Origin: Zygnema cylindricum
Taxonomy: Eukaryota; Streptophyta; Zygnematophyceae; Zygnematales; Zygnemataceae
Direction of reading: 5' to 3'
DNA: 62,000 nt
Assembly (NCBI GenBank): GCA_037447655.1
Contig: JBBHKE010002466.1
Coordinates: 1-62,000, forward strand
Within the stretch, counting starts at the first letter, position 1, and every line of letters begins with the position of its first letter. Both the position numbers and the translations under genes were made by a program. Under the pieces are notes generated by a model, which saw only the letters and a list, made by a program, of their open reading frames with translations, was not told where the DNA came from and did not search any database. Below, piece by piece: positions 42,539 to 54,058 of this stretch.

Positions 42539-45350
42539 TAGGTTGCTTTCTGCATGACCAAGAGATAAGACCATTGCCCAAAAAGAAGCACAAGCAAGCG
42601 GTGGAACGGGGGGAAAGCTCATCTTGCGCCCAATCTGAATCAACAAAACTCGTAAGAGCACTAGAGTCAGAGGAAGAATATGTAAGACAAAGAGTTTTAG
42701 TGCCCTGAAGATAACGAAAGACACGTTCGCCTGCCGCAATATGATCAAGATAAGGACGTTGGAGCAATTGACAGAGTTTAGTGACAGTTGTGGCAATGTT
42801 AAGGCGGGTGGCATGCATAGCGTACATAAGAGCCCCGACCATCGAGCGGTAAGTTGCATGGGGAGAGGGGGAGAGAAGGGAGTCAGTGGAAGGGAGGAGA
42901 GGGGCATTAGCATACAAAGAAGTGGAAAAGGAGGAGCGGTCTGCCAGGCCAAAGCGTTCCAAAAGATTAGAGATAAAGGTCTCTTGAGAGAGAGAGAGGG
43001 TGCGAGTTGAGCGGTTAAGAGAAACTTGAATGCTCAAATAATACGTGAGCTCACCTATATCGACCATGTTAAAATGGGTTTGAAGAAGAGATTTGAAAGT
43101 AGAGATTTCAGAGAGTGAAGGACCAGCAAGAAGTATATCATCAAAAAAAATGGCAACAATGATCAAGTAAGTGCCAGAGCCACGAGAGTAAATGCTAAAA
43201 TCGGCATCAATTCAGGTAAATCCTTCTTTCCTCATAATGGCATCTATGTTAAGGTTCTATACATGGGGGGGTTTTTTTAATCCATAGATTGTTTTAATGA
43301 GATGGCAAACTCAGATGTTCAGATCCAGGGGAAATATAACCTTCAGGTTGATGCATGTAAATGTCCTCGGACAAGATCCCATTTAAGAAGGCATTTTTAA
43401 CATCCATTTGATGAACATGGAAATCATGTTTAGCAGGTAAAGCAAGTAAAGTCCGGATTGATGTCAACCGTGCAACTAAAGCTAAGGTTTCATTGAAATC
43501 TATACCTTCCATTTGGGAAAAGCCCTTAGCCACCAAGCGAGCTTTGTATTAGTCCACGGATCCATCCGCTTTTTGTTTTACATAGAAGACCTATTAGGAG
43601 CCGATTGCCTTTTTTCCAAAGGGAAGGGGAACAAGATTCCATGTTTTGTTAGAAATTAAGGTATTGAATTCAGCATCAGCGGCAACTTTCAAAAGGGAGG
43701 CATCAGAACGTTTTAGGTCAGCTTTGAGAGAAAGAGGAGCTGATATAAGAGAGGCAGGGGCTCCAACCGAGTAAGTCTAAGCAAGAGAGTCATGGCCTAT
43801 GGAGGTTATAAGCTGAGAGGGGGGAACTCTAGGGCGTGTGGGATTACGACAAGTTAAAAGGGAGGGCTAAGGAAGAGGGGAAGTCTCAGGCTCGGGAGGT
43901 GAAGGCTCAAGAGGAGTAAAAGGCCTAGGAAGAGGTGAGTGGGAAAAAAATGTGGGGGAAAGATTGTCAAAAAGAGGATCATCTTGGAAAAGAGGGAGAG
44001 AGGTGGTAGTATCTTCGGAATTTGTGACAGGATGAAGAGGAAGGGCAGCACATTGGCTGGCAAAAGTGATGGGAGCAGCCGAGAAAACAAGGGAGGTAGG
44101 AGGAGATGGAGGAGGAGGGGGACTCGAAGATGATGAGGGAAAAAATATGCGAGGATTAAGAGGAGAGGGGTGGGAAGGTAAAAGGTAGGTGAGGTTAGAT
44201 GGTTGAAAAGATTAAAAGGGAAGTTTTGGGGGAAGAGGGTCATAGAGGGTGAGGGAGGGAAAGTCGGATAATGGGAAAAGAGGGGAAGGGAAGGGCGTAC
44301 GAGACAAGGTTTGGAGAAGTGGTGTTTGTTGAAATTACTTCTCTCGTGGTGATGACGCGATTTTGAGAAAGACTCCAGATGCGGCACATTTTGGAATTTG
44401 GAGCGTACCTAACGAAAATCCCACGAAATGCGCGGGCACTCAATTTGTCGTCTGAAAGGAGAAGGTATTTATACCACGCGTCACATTAAAATATTCGAAG
44501 GTAACGTATATCTGGTTTGACGGAGGACCAGGCTTCCATTGGAGTAAATTTTGGTAAAGCGTTAGTGGGACAAAGATTGCGTAATTAATTTGCGCAAACG
44601 ACAGCCTCTGCTGAAAAATCATAAGACAAATTGGAAAAGTACAGCATTGAGCGTGACATGTCATGTAATGTTTGATTGTACATTTCGCGAAGCCGTTCTC
44701 TTCTGGGGTTCGAAGAGCCATTAAATGACACGAGATTCCATGTTGCGTGAGAAATTTGGAAAATTGGTTGGACAAAAATTCGCCACTGTTGTCACTACGC
44801 AAGACCTTGATTCGTTTGTTGTGAAATTTTCTGCCAACGCCTTAAATTCATGAAATCGTGCAAAAGTGTCATATTTATGACAGATTGGATACACGTGTGA
44901 AAAACGAGTAGCGTGGTCAATGAAAGTGACAAAATAAAAAGATCCATTGTAGCTCTACATGTGTATGGGACCACAAACGTCTGTATGTACAAGTGCAAGT
45001 GGTTCATTGATGATGGTAGTGCTTGTGGGAAATGAGTGACGCGACATTTTTCCTTGCACGCAACCATGACAAAAATCTAAAGATTTGTTAGAAAACGAAT
45101 TTATTCCGGTTACAAGATTTAGCAAAGTACGCAAACTTTCGCTATTTAAATGACCATATCTTAAATGCCAAAGTGGAAAACTTTCAGCCCTAGCACTTAA
45201 CGTAAATATCTTTGGCGTACTATAGGATTGTGGGACGTACATAGAATCTGGTGCTATTTCAAAACCAATAGTACTATTGTCTTTTCTATCAAGAAACGTT
45301 ACTCTATCATTATTAAATTTAGCTTTTAAGCCGCCAGAAGTGGCGACTTT
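42539..45350 (-). pseudogene. pol: Copia remnant: RNase H, RT and integrase (between the two insertions)
   Basis: Collinear with about 4113-6935 of the Copia at 3265. Minus-strand motifs: integrase HCC and core (LWHLRYGHL, FCHGCVQGK, MRSDNSGEFLSNQF), hinge, RT (MVAKGFSQMEGIDF, HQMDVKNAFLNG, then FFDDILL in place of YVDD) and RNase H (VDSDWAQDELSPRST). Many frameshifts and stops are present. The left edge is the TA of the giant element and the right edge is the ACTTT of the gypsy element. Confidence 0.9.
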
Positions 45351-46319
45351 TGTAACAGGATCTCCTACCTCTCAAAAAATCCCAGTACTACAAACAATCC
45401 CAACCAGACATTCCACACATTGGAAAATACACATCCACATTGGACCACACTGACATAAGGATAAACTTTAAGTTAGAAGAAGCTTCTGTCCACATAACAT
45501 TAGCTTGGTCTCTTGCCCTCGTGGCTCAACCCTTCTTATTAAAGTGTTTTCCACTACTCTCCACTCTTAATAATTCTATCTCTTAACTACTAAAACACTA
45601 TTTAGTTAGTAAGAGATTTCAATGCAAAAATGTCTTTTCTCCAATTTGGTATTAATCGCCCAGCACCAAGATCAGCCGGAATTTCCACAAAGTTTTCCAA
45701 AGGAAAAGATGTCTACTCTCCTCTTACTCTTCACTATTTATCCATCATCGCCTTGGACTAGCCATGCCAAAGTCAACGCTCCGTTTTAACAGGCTTTTAC
45801 TTGGGCTAATCATTGATCAGGTAGGACTCAGACTGACCAATGCAAAAACGTGTGAAATCTCTTACTAACTACTTAGCACTTTACTAACCAATCAAACGGT
45901 ACGTTTCACTACGTAACATTTACGTGCAAAAGTGGGTGCCAAACGAAACGCGACTTCGCACGATCGTGGGTAACAAATTTCGCACGCGAAACTTCCCACG
46001 AAATTCCCTTAAGTGAGAGTGACGTTTCGTACTAAAATTTTTACGAAACGAACCACCGTGCATACTAAACGTTTCATTAGAACTTTATGAAACGTACACA
46101 CATAATTTCGGTACTAATTTGACCCTTAACCCATTTCAGTGATACCCACTTGTTATTTAGACCCCACGCTATCACCTAAATACACCCATCGCTATAACTT
46201 TTAAAACATAACTCTAAATAGCGTGATTATTTCGCGGACGTCTACCAAATTTAGTACTCTTTAATCATAACACCTAAATACCACTTTATAAAAAAGTTTG
46301 ATCCGCTATTACTGTTACA
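45351..46319 (-). repeat. 3' LTR of the gypsy element
   Basis: 969 bp, beginning TGTAACAGGATCTCC and ending TTACTGTTACA on the plus strand. Several TTTCGTACTAAAATTT and ACGAAACG words. Fragments of the same LTR family form the foldback at 27255-28045. Confidence 0.92.
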
Positions 46320-46439
46320 TCATCCCCTCTTTATTTTTTACTTACCTCAGTTAAAACACCTTTAATTCTCAAGACGGGACTTCTATATTATTATCCCTCC
46401 AATACCTCTGTAGAAACTTAGAATTTTTATCCTTTTAAG

Positions 46440-46795
46440 TCAACTCATCCTCAGGCCTTCTTAGATAATACACTTGCCAAAATATAGTATCGTCGACCTT
46501 GAACTGTTGACCAACTCAATCTATTACCCATCTCTGGACTTCAGGTTCTATAATTATTGAAGGATCCAATTCCAATTCTCCTTCAGTTGGTTGAAGATTC
46601 GCTGGGTTCAATTGGCTGATGTTTCTCACTGGATGAATTTTTGTTGAAGGCGGAAAGTCCAATTTGGCAGCAACTAACGATATCATCTCGATTATAGTAA
46701 ATGGTCTAATGTACTTAGGAGCAAATTTCCCCGTAGGATCCGATTGTCCTCAATCTTGCACCTGTAATGAGTTGTAGAAAGCCAAACCTTGCCAC
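46440..46795 (-). pseudogene. pol: Gypsy integrase C-terminus with chromodomain-like tail
   Basis: One minus-strand frame around 46795-46740 reads KVWLSTTHYR, the post-core integrase motif. After a frame break near 46740 another reads GKFAPKYIRPFTIIEMI, TKIHPVRNISQLNP, then PEVQRWVID and YYLRRPEDELT. This is the C-terminal integrase/chromo region typical of plant Ty3/gypsy elements. It joins directly to early RNase H sequence, which marks the deletion. Confidence 0.82.
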
Positions 46796-47560
46796 TTCCT
46801 TTTTACTTCCTCAAATGCTCCCTCCTGATCAGCTCCCCACATAAACGTCTCTTTCTCTAGAAGTAAACCCGTCAAAGGTGCGGCGATGATACTAAAGTTC
46901 ACGATAAATTTTGTGTAAGAAGTGGCCAATCCCAAAAACGATCTTACTTCTGTGACATTAGTAGGTTGTTTCCAATTTTGGATTGCTAAAATTTTGGATG
47001 GATCTGTTTTAACACCTTCCCCATTAACTATTTGTCCCAAAAATAATTGTTCACTTTTAAGAAAGTTGGATTTTGACAATTTTCCATATAATTTTCTTTC
47101 TCTTAACCTTTCCAACACTCTTCTTAATTGAATTACATGTTGTTCTTTAGATTCACTGTAAACTAAAATATCATCTATAAACACTTGGTCAAACTCTTCT
47201 ATGTAATGTGAAAAGGTTTGGTTCATTAATCTTTGGTAAGTAAGCGGTGCATTCGTTAAGCCGAATGGCATCACTATCTATTCGAAATGACCCACCCTAG
47301 TCCTGAAAGCAGTTTTCTTAACATCTTCAATTCTAATTGGCACCTGATTAAAGCCACTACGTAGGTCAATCAACGAAAATACTTTAGCACCTTTTAAAAG
47401 ATCTATCAAATCATAAATTAAAGGTAACGGATACTTATTCTTCACCGTTATCTTGTTCAGACTACGATAATCGACACACATTCTCAACGTTCCGTCCTTC
47501 TTTTTGACGAAGATAACTGGTGCTCCGTACGGTGATTTGCTGGGCTGAATATGTCATTTC
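46750..47560 (-). pseudogene. pol: Gypsy reverse transcriptase with start of RNase H
   Basis: Minus strand: [35 protein letters not shown], then a stop at 47275-47277 where a Trp codon usually sits, then VMPFGLTNAPLTYQRLMNQ, the active-site strand VFIDDILVYS, FLGQIVNGEGVKTDPSKI and VRSFLGLATSYTKFI. RNase H begins (APLTGLL, FMWGADQEGAFEEVK) and is cut off at about 46790 by the internal deletion. Confidence 0.93.
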
Positions 47561-47702
47561 TTAGGAGTTCCTTGATCTGTTTTTTTAATTCCTCCTGCTC
47601 AAAGAAACTGTGCTTATAAATTCATGTGACAAAAGTGTTGCATCTTGGTTCAAGGTTAATAACATGTTCCACATCTCGGAAGGTGGCTTTCCTAAGGGTA
47701 AA

Positions 47703-48559
47703 TCACTTGGAAAAAACAAATTGAAATTCAAAAATCAAATCTTTAACAACAACATCAGATGTATTAATGTCAGTTACAAAATCAGATTTTAGTGTTTCGA
47801 GAGTTTTAGTGGTCTCTGATTTAGGGATGAAATCAATGTTAGTGTTTTCTCCCCCCCTTTCATCAGTAACTACCTCAGTTACTAATAACAAGAAAGCATG
47901 ATTTGTTTTACCTTTTAAGTGCTTTTTAAATTGTTTAGCAGATATCAAACCTTCCACTCCCAATCTGGTTATGTTATTTATATGATTCCTATGCAATTTC
48001 TTAGAAGATAATGCTTGCAAAACCTTCCAACCGTTTTCATACTTCACTTTTAAGGTGTTAATTTCCCAATTAATTTGAGGATTCTGTTCAGTTAACCAAG
48101 GCTTTCCCATAATTAGTTCTTCACTTCCAAAATTCATTATTTCACACACAACTTTCATTTTATGACCCAGGATATCAACTTTTATCGTGTTAGTTTGTAA
48201 GTCTAATGTGGACTTATTACCATTTGCCACTTGAACATGTAAAGGCTTTTCCCTTATGACAGTAGGAATTTTATTTTCCTCTACAAATCTATGTGAAATA
48301 AAATAATGTGTGGCAACGAATCAACCATTACTCTCAACGATTTTCCTTCAACTAATGACTCGAATCTTATCAAACTGTGTCTGGTGTCATCATTACTTAA
48401 CTGTCCTAACATAGGTCTGTTGTTGAAAATTTCATTAGAAGGATTCTTTAAACTATGCAGTGTAGTGAGAACCATAATAAATTCATATATCCTAACTTTC
48501 CCATTCATTAATTTGCCCTCCGAAGTTAACTCTTTAACTGCTGGACTCGTTTGACTCAA
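47703..48559 (-). pseudogene. Gypsy retropepsin (protease) region
   Basis: Minus strand: GKSLRVMVDS marks the expected catalytic DSG triad near 48315, but the reading frame shifts there, so the triad and the following residues are lost. The downstream half (48230-47703) is open and contains VDILGHKMKVVCEIM, ELIMGKPWLTEQNPQINW and KQFKKHLKGKTNHAFLLL, the usual retropepsin-to-RT linker of plant gypsy elements. Inactive as it stands. Confidence 0.82.
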
Positions 48560-48579
48560 CGAGGACTTTCAATTAGTCC

Positions 48580-49865
48580 TTTACGTTTGCCACCTTTTAG
48601 GCTTCCTGCTCAGCTAGGTATAATGCAATATCCTCTTGGAGACTTTCGTTTACATCAACTGTTTTAAGAGAACCTTTATCTGTAGAGTCTTTAGCGTAAT
48701 GATCTGGACCTCCGCATTTGAAACAAGTGAATTTCTTTTTGGGTTTTGTGCACTCTTTACTAAAATGTCCCTCCTCTCCACAGTTATAACAGTTAATCTT
48801 TTTCAGTTGTGCACACTCAAATGCTCTATGACCCTTTTTCTGACAGATATTGCATGTGGGGATGGTAAGGTTAAGCTTTTGAGCATTAATGCTTGGTTTA
48901 AGACTGTTAATGTATCCCCCTCTATTGTTAAATTTGTTTCCTGCATTAACACTCTGTCCACCTTTCTGATTTCCCCTAAAAATATTTTGCCTATTCACCA
49001 GACCAGCATTCAAACCCTCATCCACAAATTCCCCTTCATCCTAGTGTGATACTTTATTCAAATTACCCCTAAGTGATCTAGTTTCCCGATTATACACCAA
49101 CTGATCCTCTAATTCTAATGCCTTGTCTTGTAATTCTTTCAAATTATTAAATTTTTGATGTTTCAATTCTGATTTCAGTATAGGGTTTAGATAATTTAAG
49201 AAATGCAACTTAGCCATTTCATCAGTCAAACCTATGACGTGAATGCTAGATAAGTCAAATTCCACAATGTAATTGTTCACAGATCTAGTCTGCTTACAGT
49301 TCAACCACTTTTCTTCCATTCTGGATTTAAAAGTGACAGACAAGAATCGCGATTTGATCGCGGTTTTAAAAGTTTCCTAATTAGCATTATCAGGAATCAA
49401 TTTAGACCTTCTTTGAGTGTAATACCAAATCTGATTATCGCCTTTTAGACAGCTAACAGGAAAAGAAGTGTAATCATCACGATCACAATTTCTAGATTCC
49501 AAATAATACTCCATATAAAAAATCCAAGCATCCAACTCATCAATCTTCTTACCATCAAACGATGGTGCCTCGCTAATAGACAATTTCAAATCTCTTATTT
49601 TCTTAGGTTTATCATGATCATCCTCCCTAAAACTGGCATTCTTTTTACTACTTTCACCCTTTTGGTCATTAATATCATTCTTAGTCTGAATTAAGTTAAT
49701 AAGTTCATCTAATTTCTCATTTGAAACATTTCCATTTTCTCTAACAACTTTCAATTCACTTTTCAATTCAGAAATGGTTTTATCCATAACGGCAGCATGA
49801 TTATTAAATCTTTGACCAATTTCACAGTACGTTTCTTCAACACATTCAAAGCATTCCCATTTCAC
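48580..49865 (-). pseudogene. gag: Gypsy Gag with three zinc knuckles
   Basis: 49865-49377 and 49343-49041 hold the capsid core (FDGKKIDELDAWIFYMEYYL, then KSRMEEKWLNCKQ and EMAKLHFLNYLNPILKSEL). 49025-48597 holds three CCHC-type knuckles: CNICQKKGHRAFEC, CYNCGEEGHFSKEC and a third, CFKCGGPDHYAKDS, in which the last Cys is replaced. Frame breaks near 49375 and 49030 split the gene into three frames. Confidence 0.9.
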
Positions 49866-50629
49866 GGTTCCATGAAGAATTTGTCATTATCACACAATGA
49901 AATCAAGTTAAAGGAAAGAAATAATATAATTTCCCAAAAAAAATTGCTGCAAATTTGAAGTCCTAAGATTGTTCCAATCCAAGACTTCTTCTCCTTGACG
50001 AATCGTTTGAAAATGTCAAAATTTGAGAAATAAATAAAAAAAGCATTGACAGTAAGTTAGTGCAAATTCAAATTTCAATTTCCCAACATTGAAACAAAAG
50101 GTATGAATTCCCCCACAAATTTTGCAACAGCAAAATTGAAAGCTCTCAAAGGTAAGATTTAACCACAAATTTTGCAACAGCAAAATTGAAAGCAATCAAA
50201 TGTAACAATTTAGGGTTTGAAAAGTTTTGAGTCATTTCTGGACTCCTTTGCTCTTGAAGAAGTAAATTACTCAACTTTCCTTCTCCTCTATTAGCAAATT
50301 TCCCACTTCCCACTACATCAGGATCTTTTACTCTCTAATCTTCACATCCTCACCCTCCATGGCTTCAAGCCCTCTCTCTACACATGCATCTTTACTAGGA
50401 GAAGGCAAGTTTGTTTGGCCTCTAGGTAATTAAAGTGAGCTTCAGCGGTGGCTACACTACATCTAACCAGCGGCCGCTGGCTGTGTGATCACTCAGTTTG
50501 CCACCAATCCCCTACCACTTCTCATTGTGGTTCTACCGACACAGGTTAGAGCACCCTCACTGGTCACGACAATCGATTTTTAGGTGAGCAAACTTCTACA
50601 TGGTTTCTAACTAAAGCTCCGATACTATA
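49866..50629 (-). other. 5' leader of the gypsy element
   Basis: Non-coding region between the primer site and gag. It has a direct repeat of about 35 bp (ACAAATTTTGCAACAGCAAA at 50115 and 50165). Primer site at about 50617-50629. Confidence 0.75.
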
Positions 50630-51594
50630 TATAATAGGATCTCTTACCTCTCAGATAATCCCTTTACTAGAAACAATCCCAACCACACATTCCACACATT
50701 GGAAAATACACATCCACATTGGACCACATTCACATAAGGATAAACTTTAAATTAGATGAAGCTTCTTTCCACATAACATTAGCTTGGTCTCTTGCCCTCG
50801 TGGCTCAACCCTTCTTATTGAAGTGTTTTCCACCACTCTACGGTCTGAATAATTCTATCTCTTAACTACTAAAACACTATTTAGTTAGTAAGAGATTTCA
50901 ATGCAAAAATGCCTTTTCTCCAATTTGGTATTAATCGCTCAGCACCAAGATCAGTCAGAATTTCCACAAACTTTTCCAAAGGAAAAGATGTCTACTCTCC
51001 TCTTACACTTCACTATTTATCCATCATCGCCTTGGACTAGCGAGCCTAGAGTCAACGTTGCGTTTTACTAGGCTTTTATCTGGGCCAATCATTGATCAGC
51101 AAGGACTCAGACTGACCAATGCAAAAACGTGTGAAATCTCTTACTAACTACTTAGCACTTTACTAACCAATCAAACGGTACGTTTCACTACGTAACATTT
51201 ACGTGCAAAAGTGCGCGCCAAACGAAACGCGACTTCGCAAGATCGTGTGTAACAAATTTCGCACACCAAACTTCCTACGAAATTCCCTTAAGTGAAAGTG
51301 ACGTTTCGTACTAAAATTTGTACGAAACGAACCACCGTGCATACTAAATGTTTCATTAGAAATTTATGGTACACGCGTAATTTCGGTACTAATTTGATCC
51401 TTAACCCGTTTCAATGATATCCACTTGTTATTTAGACCCCACGTTGTCACCTAAATACACCCATCGCTATAACTTTTAAAATATAACTCCAAATAGAGTG
51501 ATTCTTTCGCGGACCTCTCCCAAATTTAGTACTCTATAATTATAACACCTGAATACTCCTTTATAAACAAGTTCGATCCGCTATTAGTGTTACA
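50630..51594 (-). repeat. 5' LTR of the gypsy element
   Basis: 965 bp, roughly 95% like 45351-46319 by eye, starting TATAATAGG (changed from TGTAACAGG) and ending AGTGTTACA. Divergence indicates an older insertion than those at 8879 and 38301. Confidence 0.92.
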
Positions 51595-52099
51595 ACTTTG
51601 ACAAAAAATAGATTCGTAGTTAGATTAACAACAAAGAGTACGTTGTGAATACGAATAGACACATTAGGGATGTTACATTGCCAGAATGAGTAGCCAACAG
51701 AATGTGGTCGTCTCCTAAACGAATCTGCATAGGAGATGATAAAGGAGGAAGGTGAGTGAACCAATCGGATCGTGGGGAAATGTGGTGACTAGCACCACTA
51801 TCTATTAGCCAATCGTCTAGGGTTTAAGATAGAAAAGCGTAACCTTGTAGAAATTGAGTATCCGGAGTGACAGAATTTGGGATATGATGGGCAACATTGC
51901 CATATCCAAATTTTGGTGAGGGAGGGAGGACGAAAGGGGGAGCTAATAGAGTGGGATAATTAGAGGGAAAATGTGGGGAGTAAGCGGTCGACCAAGGGAG
52001 GTTAACGGAGTTTGAAAAGGCATAGCGCTCTACGGCGTTAGAAGATTGTGGGAGGGATGGAGAAGGGGAATAATGGTGAGGATAAGGAAAATTTGGAGG
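51595..52099 (-). pseudogene. Copia remnant: protease and Gag C-terminus (right of the gypsy insertion)
   Basis: Collinear with about 6932-7428 of the Copia at 3265, including the protease region and the proline-rich end of Gag. It stops abruptly at AATTTGGAGG, where a plus-strand LTR begins. The rest of gag and the 5' LTR are missing from the window. Confidence 0.88.
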
Positions 52100-53099
52100 T
52101 GTTGAATTATTAGATTTACAAAGTATTTTCTAGGTTTGAATAGCTTAAGTGAAAATAGAAAAGAAAAAGCGTAGGCAGTTTGCCTCCACCTCTTCCCTCA
52201 ATCCCCCATACTTGTTGAAGTCACCGAATGAAAGAGAGGGTGGTGGAGCCATGGATGCCTTGGCTCCTTAGGCAGGTAAAAAGAAGTGACATAAGTCACT
52301 TTTAACAAAAAGGTTGAGTTCGGCTGGACTCGAACCTCCGATCGACAAAGCGAGGCATAGCTGTACGCCTTAGCCAGTCTGTCGTTAAAGTCCGTTGTAG
52401 TACGTGGGGTATGATTAGTATTTAACAATGTCAAAATTCACTAATACGATTAACGAAATTACAAATAAGTAACATAAAAACAAAATGAAATATAGTGCGA
52501 AATTGAAACCCCACGAAACAAATTTAACGGACATTAATTTTCAACGGCTAGCAATCAAAGTCGATTTGGATCCGACGGCACGCATCATCGCCGAGATCGC
52601 GTAATGGTCGCTATGGCAGTTTTTGCGTGTGACATGACCAGGAGCCACGTGGCAAGATAACATTGGGAAGCGGGAATCTTGGAGAGCATGAGGGCGAGTT
52701 TCGAGGAGACAGGCGTCCACTCAATCGCCGAGTCGTACAGAGACCGTACAGAAAGTACACAGGCCACATTACCTTTCTGTACTTTACAGTTCTCTGATTC
52801 GTTCATACATCAGTAGATAGGGGTTGTGAGAGGGGTTTAGGACTTAGGAGATTTAGGAGGTAGCCGCTTCTCTCCCACAGAGCTTGTATATATTTTGGCA
52901 TCTTTGCCACTTGATAACTTATCGCCTGGTTGGGCGATTTTAGTGATTCTTTTTGCTCCGAACTCAAAAGAGTCCACACTGCATAGGGGTGTAGTTAGAT
53001 TGTTTTTTTACCTACTTGGGTATTTGTGATACTAGCTGAAGAAGGGTTAGCCAAAAACTATCTAGAGGCTTCCTGAATTCTGTAATCCAATGGGGGACA
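52100..53099 (+). repeat. LTR of the TR-GAG family relative, plus orientation, probably solo or truncated
   Basis: Starts TGTTGAATTATTAG and ends AATGGGGGACA. It aligns in patches with the LTR of the element at 8879 read on its minus strand (TATTTTCTAGGT, GGCAGTTTGCC, AGAGTCCACACTGCATAGGGG with small changes, GGGGTGTAGTTAG, ACTATCTAGA). No partner LTR or internal region follows, and flanks (GGAGG / TGTAA) do not form a duplication, so the right neighbour was lost or rearranged. Confidence 0.75.
52315..52384 (-). ncRNA. tRNA-like sequence inside the LTR, antisense to it
   Basis: On the minus strand an A-box-like TGGCTAAGGCG is followed 40 nt later by a canonical B-box GGTTCGAGTCC, the spacing of a tRNA-type pol III promoter. 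The T-stem is imperfect and no full cloverleaf forms, so it is not a working tRNA gene. A T-arm-like sequence occurs at the same distance from the LTR start and in the same orientation in the LTRs at 8879 and 12078. Confidence 0.4.
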
Positions 53100-54056
53100 T
53101 GTAATTGCATATATCGGCACTGATAACTGATAATGACTAATAATTAATATATCCCTAGGGAAAGGGGAAGGCTTAAAAGGGGGGGGGGGGACGGGAGGAT
53201 GCCCAACGAGGAGAGGGTGTGGGGGGGGTGCTCAACGGGAACGGGTGAGGGGGTATTTTAGTTATTTCTATGTTGGGGTATGGTACTTTCGATACAGAAT
53301 GTGGAACCTCTATGTATGAAATACGAACCGATAAATGTTGATAACCGAAAAAATCTATTGTTATCGTCACATTGTACGATATATAGGTGAGCTATATCGA
53401 TACTTCCATATCGATACACCAATACAATATATCAAATTTCATTAGGTCTATAAAAGGTACGTTTTGATTATGAGTAAAACGCTACCAATACACAACACCA
53501 ATAATACGAGTGAAATAGTATAAATTAGTAAAAACCAACAAAACACTAAAAATATAGTATTGTGTAGTGTTAGCCTTTTACCGAAAATCAATATTTACCT
53601 TTTATTGACCTACTAATAATCGATATTTATAGATGCATAATTTTATACGTACGATTATATATTTCGTATCGAATTTACCATACGTTAACGTAGATTTTTT
53701 TTAAAACGACCCCCATCGTTAACGGGATCGGTGATCGTTTAGATCGTCGAGAGAGAGATACGAAACTCAACGATACACAACACTTTAAAAATAAAAAAAT
53801 CCAATGAAACACTAGAAAAATGTTAATTGATCAACCATCGCGATATTTGTTTAACGGTATACTAGACCATTGGTAAGAAATCGAGTTTCGGTGAACTTTT
53901 ATTTTCGTAAACGCTGATCGGTTAACGGTTAGCAATTTTGGAGCGTGACATAACCTGGTCGAGCATCGGTTACTCAGATTTTGAAAAAGAAAAAACGGTC
54001 GGTTTTGGTTATGTTAAAGTTTGACTTTTGCGACCTCTACATTACGGTATTGACAT
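53100..54056. other. Intergenic, with a hAT-like fragment
   Basis: A G-run (53178-53190) and AT-rich DNA without a gene. 53865-54045 matches 55865-56045 (GGTCGGTTAACGGTTA, CAATTTTGGAGCGTGAC, TTACTCAGATTTTGAAAAA, GACTTTTGCGACCTCT), the right part of a hAT-like MITE. Confidence 0.6.
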
Positions 54057-54058
54057 TA

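Larger units (their letters stand above)
45351..51594 (-). mobile_element. Ty3/gypsy LTR retrotransposon, internally deleted
   Basis: 6.24 kb, minus orientation, LTRs 45351-46319 and 50630-51594, target duplication ACTTT at 45346-45350 and 51595-51599. The flanks rejoin the Copia reading seen at about 6930. The primer site next to 50630 is TAGTATCGGAGC on the minus strand, a changed form of TGGTATCAGAGC (initiator tRNA-Met 3' end). The polypurine tract AAAGAGGGGATGA abuts 46319. It carries gag, protease, RT and the integrase C-terminus. RNase H beyond its start and the integrase core are missing, and the frames are broken. Confidence 0.94.

Noticed and set aside
52315-52384. A functional tRNA gene
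   Set aside because: Pol III box motifs are present, but acceptor and T stems do not pair properly and no clear anticodon arm forms.
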